This document shows, one piece after another, positions 1 through 4,993 of a DNA stretch of 5,384 bases. The DNA is taken from contig JACDHU010000144.1 of assembly GCA_013820865.1 (NCBI GenBank), positions 1-5,384 on the forward strand, read 5' to 3'. Origin of the DNA: Chloroflexota bacterium (GTDB taxonomy: Bacteria; Chloroflexota; Limnocylindria; QHBO01). The notes below the pieces were generated by a model. It worked only from the letters and a program-made list of their open reading frames with translations. It did not search any database and was not told the DNA's origin. Within the stretch, counting starts at the first letter, position 1; each line of letters starts with the position of its first letter. A program made the translations under genes and the position numbers.

Positions 1-92
1 CCGATGCCGCGGCCGAGCCGGATGCGGAAGGCGGCGAGACTGCCGCTGACGAAGAGGGTGAGACGATCGAGGGTGAGTACAAGGAGGTCTGA
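1..92 (+). CDS. dnaK: C-terminal end of chaperone DnaK (Hsp70), partial
   Basis: Only the last 29 codons are inside the window. The first full codon is at 3 and the TGA stop is at 90-92. The visible protein is a low-complexity acidic Ala/Glu/Gly/Asp tail ending in EGEYKEV. Hsp70 proteins typically have a disordered acidic C-terminal tail closing with a short EEVD/AEFKEV-like motif, and this ending fits bacterial DnaK well. DnaK is the cytosolic ATP-driven chaperone that works with DnaJ and GrpE. A dnaJ gene with a CIRCE operator lies 2.9 kb downstream on the same strand, which supports the call. No ATPase or substrate-binding domain can be checked. The alternative is another protein with an acidic tail, such as GrpE, which I consider less likely. 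The reading frame of 4-228 over the same bases encodes an Arg-rich nonsense protein and is not real. Confidence 0.8.
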   Translation, partial: DAAAEPDAEGGETAADEEGETIEGEYKEV

Positions 93-361
93 CCTCCGGA
101 ACGCTCGCCGGTCAGGGGCCGAGCGCGAGAGGCTCGGCCCCGATCCGTCGAGCGTGGCACGGTTGCGTCGTCACGCGACCGCTCGACGTGGGCGTTCGCC
201 CATCCTGCCGCGGAGTAGCGCGCGCTGATACCGATCAGTGGTGCCAGCTGAAGCCCGAGAAACATGATCGCGAACCGAGCAAGGAGGATCGCCACGGCGA
301 CGGCGACGACGGCGATCCGCTCGTGTGGCGGCGCGGGCAGAGCGCCCTCCACGCGAGGCAC
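1..361 (-). CDS. Doubtful small membrane-protein reading frame downstream of mscL, open to window edge
   Basis: On the minus strand the mscL TGA (364-362) is followed directly, in the same frame, by GTG (361-359). The frame has no stop down to the window edge. Its first 55 or so codons look protein-like: PPHERIAVVAVAVAILLARF and the bases after it encode about 30 mostly hydrophobic residues (roughly residues 14-43), enough for one membrane helix, and third positions are G/C-rich. An internal ATG lies at 265. After about codon 57 the translation turns Arg/Ser-rich and runs antisense through the hairpin at 115-141 and the dnaK tail, which argues against a complete gene. No Shine-Dalgarno sequence is visible. 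It may be a small membrane protein whose true end is blurred by a frameshift, a decayed gene, or chance in GC-rich DNA. I do not recognise a family. Apart from this and the hairpin, I see nothing in 93-361. Confidence 0.22.
   Translation of the reverse strand, partial: MPRVEGALPAPPHERIAVVAVAVAILLARFAIMFLGLQLAPLIGISARYSAAGWANAHVERSRDDATVPRSTDRGRASRARPLTGERSGGQTSLYSPSIVSPSSSAAVSPPSASGSAAAS
115..141. terminator. Perfect 10-bp GC stem-loop between convergent dnaK and mscL
   Basis: GGGGCCGAGC (115-124) and GCTCGGCCCC (132-141) are exact reverse complements separated by a 7-nt loop. The hairpin begins 22 nt after the dnaK stop. No T-run follows on either strand, so this is not a textbook intrinsic terminator. 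Strong hairpins without a U-tract are common 3' of genes in GC-rich bacteria. Being symmetrical, it could end dnaK transcription on + and the mscL transcript on -. The role is inferred from position and stem quality. Confidence 0.6.
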
Positions 362-775
362 TCAGGGAGTCAAGGTGGTGGACTGACGCTGCGTGCACAT
401 CGGGCAGCGGCGCGCCGCGATCGGGATCTCCGAGGCGCACTCGGTGCAGGTCTTGGTCGTCGGCGCATCGGGCTCGGCAGCCTGGCGCCGGCGCTCGAAC
501 AGGTTCATCGGCTTGACGACGAAGGTGAAGAGTGCGGCACCCACGAGCAGGAAGCTGATGAGCGCGTTCAGAAAGTTGCCATAGGTGATCGTCGAGTCAT
601 TCACCGTGACTGCCAGCGACGCGAAGTCGGCCGAGAACAAGATGCCGACCAGTGGAGTCAGCAGATCGGCGACGAGCGAGTTGACGATGGCCGTGAATGC
701 GGCGCCGATCACGATGCCGACCGCAAGGTCGACGACGTTTCCGCGGAGAATGAAGTCACGAAACTCTCGAAGCAT
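362..775 (-). CDS. mscL: Large-conductance mechanosensitive channel MscL with C-terminal zinc ribbon
   Basis: The 137-residue protein opens with MLREFRDF and then RGNVVDLAVGIVIGAAF, the family signature of the first membrane helix (about residues 14-42). Leu17 and Ile21 align with the pore-gate residues Leu19 and Val23 of E. coli MscL. A short periplasmic loop (about 46-67) and a second helix (about 68-90) follow. MscL forms a pentameric inner-membrane pore that opens under membrane tension and releases solutes during osmotic downshock. The usual cytoplasmic helical bundle is not recognisable. Instead residues 110-127 carry Cys-x2-Cys-x10-Cys-x2-Cys (C110, C113, C124, C127), a likely zinc ribbon. 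The ATG at 775 matches the family N-terminus. GGAGG lies 16 nt upstream, too far for a normal ribosome site, whereas TATCCT ends 6 nt before the ATG, which suggests a leaderless message. It is divergent from xth across 23 bp. Confidence 0.96.
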   Translation of the reverse strand: MLREFRDFILRGNVVDLAVGIVIGAAFTAIVNSLVADLLTPLVGILFSADFASLAVTVNDSTITYGNFLNALISFLLVGAALFTFVVKPMNLFERRRQAAEPDAPTTKTCTECASEIPIAARRCPMCTQRQSTTLTP

Positions 776-781
776 TGCGCG

Positions 782-791
782 AGGATAGACT
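782..791. promoter_or_regulatory. Overlapping divergent -10 boxes for mscL and xth
   Basis: The ten bases AGGATAGACT contain a -10-like TAGACT reading right (786-791) and a -10-like TATCCT reading left (787-782). The two share the TA at 786-787. TAGACT ends 7 nt before the xth ATG (799) and TATCCT ends 6 nt before the mscL ATG (775), so transcription from each would begin at or next to the start codon. No convincing -35 hexamer is seen for either. The promoter role is inferred from motif and spacing. Confidence 0.55.
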
Positions 792-798
792 CCTCCCG

Positions 799-1584
799 AT
801 GCGACTCGCGACCTGGAACGTAAATTCGCTCAAGGCACGCCTTGATCGGGTGCTTGCCTGGATTGAGCGTCATCAGCCCGACGTCCTGTGCATGCAGGAG
901 ACGAAGCTCTCCGACGCGCAGGCGCCGCTCATGGACTTCGCCGCGCTCGGCTACGAACTCGTCCACCACGGCTCGGGCCGATGGAACGGCGTCGCCATCG
1001 CCTCGCGCATCGGGATCAGCGACGTCGTGGCCGGGATTCCGACACCCGATGGATGGACCGATGATGGCGGCCGCTTCCTGGCCGCCACCTGTGGACCGAT
1101 GCGCGTGACCAACATCTACGTCCCCAACGGTCGGGTGGTCGACTCGGAGTTCTATCTCGCCAAGCTCGAGTGGCTGGCGCGGCTATCGGTCTGGCTGGAC
1201 GACAACGATCCGGCGTCCGAGCTGGCAATCTGTGGCGACTACAACGTTGCGCCCGACGATGCCGATGTCTGGGATGTGAACGCCGTTCACGGAGCGACCC
1301 ACGTTTCGCCGCGCGAACGGTCGGCCGTCGCGAAGCTGCGCGACTGGGGGATGGTCGACGTTGTGCGACGCTTCAATCCAGATAGCGGCTACTTCACGTG
1401 GTGGGACTACCGCGCCGGCAACTTCCACAAGAACTTCGGCATGCGCATCGACCACGTCTACGTTTCGCCGCCACTCGCCGCGCGGGCAGTCGCCGCCGAG
1501 CGCGATCGTGACGCCCGCAAGCCCTCGACCTATCCGGGCATCCCATCGGACCACGCGCCGATCATCGTCGACTTCACCGACTGA
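799..1584 (+). CDS. xth: Exodeoxyribonuclease III / AP endonuclease
   Basis: This 261-residue protein spans the whole exonuclease-endonuclease-phosphatase fold (E. coli Xth is 268 residues). Motifs in order are TWNVNSLKAR (5-14, Asn7), MQETK (Glu34, metal ligand), NIYVPNG (105-111, Tyr107), GDYN (146-149, Asp147 and Asn149), WWDYR (201-205), RIDH (216-219, Asp218) and SDHAP (250-254, with His252 the catalytic histidine). The enzyme cuts DNA 5' of abasic sites and degrades 3' ends of duplex DNA, using Mg2+ in the cytoplasm, as a step in base excision repair. ATG 799 is chosen because it gives the conserved N-terminus; an in-frame TTG at 775 would add eight residues that the family lacks. TAGACT ends 7 nt before this ATG and no Shine-Dalgarno lies at a normal distance. 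The stop is two bases from the stop of the convergent glycosylase gene. Confidence 0.96.
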   Translation: MRLATWNVNSLKARLDRVLAWIERHQPDVLCMQETKLSDAQAPLMDFAALGYELVHHGSGRWNGVAIASRIGISDVVAGIPTPDGWTDDGGRFLAATCGPMRVTNIYVPNGRVVDSEFYLAKLEWLARLSVWLDDNDPASELAICGDYNVAPDDADVWDVNAVHGATHVSPRERSAVAKLRDWGMVDVVRRFNPDSGYFTWWDYRAGNFHKNFGMRIDHVYVSPPLAARAVAAERDRDARKPSTYPGIPSDHAPIIVDFTD

Positions 1585-1589
1585 CGTCA
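1582..1589. other. 8-bp palindrome carrying both convergent stop codons
   Basis: TGACGTCA is a perfect palindrome. Its first three bases are the xth TGA on +, and its last three are the glycosylase TGA read on -. Only CG separates the two genes, so there is no room for a terminator between them and the transcripts must overlap at their 3' ends. Confidence 0.9.
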
Positions 1590-2819
1590 GGCTCGACGCA
1601 GTGCTCCGGCGATGTCGCGGCCGGGACGGGTGCGTGGCCAGGTGACTCTCGTTGCGCCAACGAAGGACCGATACGCCTCGATGGCCTCGCGCAGGGCAGC
1701 GATGAAGGCCGGTTCGTCCATCAGCGAGAAGGATGGCTCGAACCAGATGCCCCTGATGGCCAGCGTCTTCGCCTTGCGATCGTAGCGTGGCTCGATGCGC
1801 CCGACGAACCGGTCGCCGAACAGGATCGGCAGGACGTAGTAGCCCCAGCGTCGCTTCGACTCCGGGACGTAGACCTCCCACAGGTAGTCGAAACCGAACA
1901 GCTCGCGCAGCATGCGCCGATCCCACATCAGTGGATCGAGCGGGCCCAGGAAGCTCACGCCAGCCGCCAACTCCACGTCCGCGGCCGTCTTCAGGATGGG
2001 CATTTCCGAGCCGATGATGTATCGAGTCCCTTTGAGGCTCTCGACCTCGATCGGCACGAGGGTGCCATCGTCGACGAGCCGCTGGGTGCGCCGGATGCGC
2101 TCGGGCGAGGAACCGGCGCTGTACATGACCTCGGATTGCGTGCCGGTCGGCCTGGTCATGCCGGTCGCCCGGAATCGGCTCAGGAGCCGATGCGTCATGG
2201 CGTCCTCCTCCGACTCCTTCAGCTTCAGGAGCTCCGCTGGCACGAGCCGCTCCATCAGGTCGTAGTGGCGCCGGTTGCCCTCGCGCCGTGCAACGCCGAT
2301 GCGCCCGGTCACGAAGAGTGCCTCCATCACTGCCCGCGAGGCCCGCGTCGGCGCCCACCACCAGTCCACGGCGTGCGCGTGCTCCCCGAATGCGGCGGTG
2401 GAGAGCGGACCATCGGCCTTGAGCCGGCGCAGGATGGCCCGAGCGACATCGGCCTGCTTGGTCAGGATGCCGTCGTTGATCTCCGCAGCCCAGCGTTGCC
2501 AGCTGATGCGGTAATGGGGCAGCTCGTGCATCGGCAGGATGTTGAGGCTCTTGTTGTAGAGCTCGATCAGGCGCCGATCAGGCCCGTACAGCCACTCCTC
2601 GCACCAGCCGCGTTGATAATCCGCGATGCGCGCGTGGAGCACGAGGTCATGGTTCCGCGCTCCGGGCAACTCGAGCGGGTCGAATTGAAGGCTGCCGAGA
2701 CGCTCGACCGCGGAGAGGACCGATGCCGGCGCCGCCGGGAGGCTGCGCGGTGGCGCCAGCAGGTGACGTCGCACCAGGAAGCGGCGAGCGTGGTCGGCTG
2801 AGATCTGGATGGTCGTCAT
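1587..2819 (-). CDS. YcaQ/AlkX-type winged-helix DNA glycosylase (HTH_42 family)
   Basis: The protein is 410 residues from ATG 2819, in the size range of the YcaQ/AlkZ-like family (formerly DUF1006). Visible family features are LGSLQFDPLE (41-50), an NKSLNILPMHELPHYR segment (89-104), a winged-helix part with VDWWWAPTRASRAVMEALF (151-169) and YDLMERLVP (186-194), LGPLDPLMWDR (291-301), and YVPESKRRWGYYVLP (317-331) followed by GDRFVGRIEP. Characterised members remove bulky alkylated bases or unhook interstrand crosslinks. The catalytic Gln-x-Gln of AlkZ is here Gln45-Phe46-Asp47, the Gln-x-Asp form of E. coli YcaQ. Substrate is therefore inferred as crosslinks or bulky N-alkyl lesions. The open frame extends upstream to 2951, but those 44 codons would cross the CIRCE and do not resemble the family. 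TACGAT ends 8 nt before ATG 2819 and there is no Shine-Dalgarno. It converges on xth. Confidence 0.85.
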   Translation of the reverse strand: MTTIQISADHARRFLVRRHLLAPPRSLPAAPASVLSAVERLGSLQFDPLELPGARNHDLVLHARIADYQRGWCEEWLYGPDRRLIELYNKSLNILPMHELPHYRISWQRWAAEINDGILTKQADVARAILRRLKADGPLSTAAFGEHAHAVDWWWAPTRASRAVMEALFVTGRIGVARREGNRRHYDLMERLVPAELLKLKESEEDAMTHRLLSRFRATGMTRPTGTQSEVMYSAGSSPERIRRTQRLVDDGTLVPIEVESLKGTRYIIGSEMPILKTAADVELAAGVSFLGPLDPLMWDRRMLRELFGFDYLWEVYVPESKRRWGYYVLPILFGDRFVGRIEPRYDRKAKTLAIRGIWFEPSFSLMDEPAFIAALREAIEAYRSFVGATRVTWPRTRPGRDIAGALRRA

Positions 2820-2827
2820 GAGCACGG

Positions 2828-2833
2828 ATCGTA
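2828..2833 (-). promoter_or_regulatory. Candidate -10 box of the glycosylase gene
   Basis: On the minus strand TACGAT (5 of 6 to a TATAAT-like box) ends 8 nt before ATG 2819. The expected start of transcription is at or very near the ATG. No good -35 hexamer is visible at 16-18 nt. The call rests on the same motif and spacing seen before the other three transcript-initial genes. Confidence 0.45.
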
Positions 2834-2905
2834 TCGGAAGGTTCCTGACGCGTAACGTCATGAATCCCGCATCGGCCCTCCCCTTGGGTCGGACGGCCCG
2901 GGGGA

Positions 2906-2932
2906 CTGGCACTCGCGTCAGTGGAGTGCCAA
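2906..2932 (+). promoter_or_regulatory. CIRCE element, HrcA repressor operator of dnaJ
   Basis: CTGGCACTC (2906-2914) and GAGTGCCAA (2924-2932) form an inverted repeat with a 9-nt spacer, 8 of 9 positions pairing. The known CIRCE consensus is TTAGCACTC-N9-GAGTGCTAA, and the core GCACTC-N9-GAGTGC is exact here. HrcA binds CIRCE and represses chaperone genes until heat or unfolded protein titrates it. The right arm ends just upstream of the candidate dnaJ -10 box, so bound HrcA would sit in the -35 to -10 region. The divergent glycosylase start is 87 bp away; whether it is also affected cannot be told. Confidence 0.93.
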
Positions 2933-2933
2933 T

Positions 2934-2942
2934 TGGTATGAT
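2934..2942 (+). promoter_or_regulatory. Extended -10 promoter of dnaJ
   Basis: TGG at 2934-2936 followed by TATGAT at 2937-2942 matches an extended -10 element (TGn-TATAAT with one mismatch). It begins one base after the CIRCE right arm and ends 7 nt before ATG 2950, so the transcript would start on or beside the start codon. A -35 box is not evident at the right spacing, which an extended -10 can tolerate. Confidence 0.6.
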
Positions 2943-2949
2943 CGCGCGC

Positions 2950-4074
2950 ATGGCTGTGAAGCGCGACTACTACGACGTGCTCGGCGTCCCGCGGGAGGCG
3001 GACGACGAGGAGATCAAGCGCGCCTTTCGTCGCCTTGCTCAGCAGCACCATCCCGACATCGATAAGAACGATGGTGCCGAGCAGCGCTTCAAGGAGCTGA
3101 ACGAGGCGTACCGGGTGCTCTCGGATCGCCAGCGGCGCAGCGCGTACGACATGTTCGGGCACGCCGGGGTGGATGGCGCGGCGGCCGGCGGCGCGGATGG
3201 GTACGGCGGCGGCTTCGGGCCCTTCGGCGACATCTTCGATGCGTTCTTCGGCGGCGCGCCCGCCGGGACGCGGCGACGTCAGCGAGTGGTTGCCGGTGCC
3301 GACCTGCGCTACGACCTGACCATCGAGTTCGCCGAGGCCGTGTTCGGTGTCACCAAGACAATCAAGTTCCCCACGCTGGATGCGTGCCCGCGTTGCGACG
3401 GTGCTGGCGGCGAGCCGGGCACAGAGCCTGATACGTGTCCTGACTGCAGTGGCTCCGGCGAGCAGCGGCGGGTGGCGCAAACCATCCTGGGTCAGATGGT
3501 CAACATCGTGGCCTGCGCCCGTTGCCGCGGCGAGGGTCGCATCATCGCCACACCGTGCAGCGAGTGCAGCGGCGAGGGTCGCGTGCGGGGCGAGCGCTCG
3601 CTGGAGGTCGCCATTCCGGCGGGCATCGACGACGGCCAGCGGATCGCCATGGAGGCGCAGGGTGAGGCGGGGCCACGCGGCGGTCCGAACGGTGATCTGT
3701 TCGTGGCCGTTCACGTCCGAGCACATCCACAGCTCGTCCGGCGCGGAACCGAGCTCTACCACGAGCTGCCGATCACCTTTCCGCAGGCGGCCCTTGGCGC
3801 GACGCTCTCTGTCCCGACGGTCGAGGCCAGCGAGGATGTCGAGGTGCCGGCCGGCGCTCAGTCGGGCCAGGAGATCCGGTTGCGCGGAAAGGGCGTGCCG
3901 CATCTGCGCGGTGCAGGGCGAGGCGATCTCCACGTGGTCGTCAACGTTGTGATCCCCGGGAAATTGACGAAGCGCGAGCGTGAGCTCTTGCGCGAGCTGA
4001 ACGAGATCAGCGCGCCGGCCGTGCTGCCGAAGGGCCCGTCGGTCTTCGAGCGCATTCGCGACCTGTTCGGCTGA
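2950..4074 (+). CDS. dnaJ: Chaperone protein DnaJ (Hsp40, type I)
   Basis: The 374-residue protein has the full type I layout. The J domain (5-70) holds the HPD tripeptide at 34-36 that stimulates DnaK ATPase. A Gly/Phe linker (about 75-103) contains GDIF at 93-96. The Cys-rich domain has four CxxCxGxG repeats (Cys 146/149, 163/166, 189/192, 203/206) binding two zinc ions. The C-terminal substrate-binding domains follow (about 214-335). DnaJ delivers unfolded clients to DnaK in the cytoplasm. ATG 2950 gives MAVKRDYYDVLGV, the usual N-terminus; in-frame ATGs at 2809 and 2938 would put coding sequence through the CIRCE or the -10 box. There is no Shine-Dalgarno. It is the first gene of an operon with prmA (10-bp gap) and rsmE, and is very likely repressed by HrcA. 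Confidence 0.98.
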   Translation: MAVKRDYYDVLGVPREADDEEIKRAFRRLAQQHHPDIDKNDGAEQRFKELNEAYRVLSDRQRRSAYDMFGHAGVDGAAAGGADGYGGGFGPFGDIFDAFFGGAPAGTRRRQRVVAGADLRYDLTIEFAEAVFGVTKTIKFPTLDACPRCDGAGGEPGTEPDTCPDCSGSGEQRRVAQTILGQMVNIVACARCRGEGRIIATPCSECSGEGRVRGERSLEVAIPAGIDDGQRIAMEAQGEAGPRGGPNGDLFVAVHVRAHPQLVRRGTELYHELPITFPQAALGATLSVPTVEASEDVEVPAGAQSGQEIRLRGKGVPHLRGAGRGDLHVVVNVVIPGKLTKRERELLRELNEISAPAVLPKGPSVFERIRDLFG

Positions 4075-4084
4075 CGGGCGCCCG

Positions 4085-4993
4085 ATGCGCTGGCTCGAGC
4101 TGAGCGTCACCGCTGACGTCGAGGCCATCGAGGCCGTCTCCGAGGTCCTCGGTCGCGTCGCGACCGGCTCGGCGGTATATCCGACCGCCCTCATCCGTGA
4201 CCCTGGTGACGAGTTGGTGGCGCGCGAAGACCTCACGGCGCCGTACGTCGTGACTGCGCACGTTGCGCACGGCCCGCACGCCGCCGATGCGGTCGACCAG
4301 ACCGAGCGCGCCCTGTGGCACCTCCAGGCGTTCGGGCTGCGTCCGGTGGGGCCGTTGCGCGTGCGGACCGTGGAGGACGAGGATTGGGCAGACGCGTGGA
4401 AGGAGCACTACGTGCCGCAACGCGTCGGACGCATCGTCATCGTGCCGTCGTGGGTGTCCGAGCCGCTCGCACAGCACGAACTGGGTATCACGCTCGATCC
4501 GGGCATGGCATTCGGCACGGGGCTGCATCCGACGACGCGCGGATGTCTCGATCTGCTCCAACTGATCTCGCCGATGCCTGAGGCGGTCCTGGATGTAGGT
4601 TGCGGCTCCGGGATCCTGGCGCTCGCCGCCCTTCGCCTCGGCGCCGCGCGCGCGGTCGCGGTTGATACCGATGCACTGGCCGTGACGGCGTCGCGCGAAA
4701 ACGCGGAGCGGAACGGTCTCGCCGACCGCCTGTCCGTCAGCCACGGCTCGCTGCCGGCGGATGCCGAGGTAAGGTTCCCGCTGGTGCTGGCCAACCTCGT
4801 CGCGGCGGTTCTCATCGAGCTGGCGCCGCGCCTGGCCGCGCACGTGGCGCAGCGCGGGACACTCGTGGCCAGTGGCATCATCGAGCCACGTGCCGCGGAG
4901 GTTATCGAGCGCCTGAACGATGCGGGTCTGGAAATGACCGATCGACGCGACGCCGGCGAGTGGGTGTCGCTCTGCCTTGAGCACCGCACGTGA
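4085..4993 (+). CDS. prmA: Ribosomal protein L11 methyltransferase PrmA
   Basis: The 302-residue protein is close to the usual PrmA length of about 290-310. An N-terminal substrate-recognition domain starts MRWLELSV and leads into WADAWKEHYVPQRVG (101-115). The class I SAM-dependent methyltransferase domain follows, with LDPGMAFGTGLHPTT (137-151), the SAM-binding loop LDVGCGSGILAL (169-180), acidic VDTD (193-196) and LANLVA (235-240), and the PrmA-like ending GEWVSL (291-296). PrmA trimethylates lysines and the N-terminus of ribosomal protein L11. It starts 10 bp after the dnaJ stop with no clear Shine-Dalgarno, so translation is probably coupled to dnaJ. The prmA-rsmE pairing after dnaJ is the same as in Bacillus-type heat-shock operons. 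Its 3' end overlaps rsmE by 4 bp. Confidence 0.96.
   Translation: MRWLELSVTADVEAIEAVSEVLGRVATGSAVYPTALIRDPGDELVAREDLTAPYVVTAHVAHGPHAADAVDQTERALWHLQAFGLRPVGPLRVRTVEDEDWADAWKEHYVPQRVGRIVIVPSWVSEPLAQHELGITLDPGMAFGTGLHPTTRGCLDLLQLISPMPEAVLDVGCGSGILALAALRLGAARAVAVDTDALAVTASRENAERNGLADRLSVSHGSLPADAEVRFPLVLANLVAAVLIELAPRLAAHVAQRGTLVASGIIEPRAAEVIERLNDAGLEMTDRRDAGEWVSLCLEHRT

Noticed and set aside
295..315. Short CGGCGA/CGACGG tandem-like repeats
   Set aside because: Simple GC-rich repetition that on the minus strand encodes an Ala/Val run. It is too short and irregular to be a repeat element.
791..797. GGAGGAG on the minus strand as a Shine-Dalgarno for mscL
   Set aside because: It ends about 16 nt from ATG 775, too far for normal initiation, and no in-frame start at better spacing fits the family N-terminus.
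188..823. Open + frame of 211 codons antisense to mscL
   Set aside because: MscL on - has the diagnostic RGNVVDLAVG signature. The + frame is charged, repetitive shadow sequence.
1183..2361. Long open frame on - (392 codons) covering the end of xth and much of the glycosylase gene
   Set aside because: It is out of frame with the glycosylase gene and antisense to xth, has biased Arg/Ala/His composition and matches no family. GC-rich DNA keeps such shadow frames open.
2809..2949. Upstream in-frame ATG starts for dnaJ at 2809 and 2938
   Set aside because: They would translate through the CIRCE and -10 box and add residues not found in DnaJ. ATG 2950 gives the canonical N-terminus.
2647..4236. 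Long open frame on - (529 codons) antisense to dnaJ
   Set aside because: dnaJ on + shows every expected domain and motif. The antisense product is low in recognisable structure and would span the CIRCE region.
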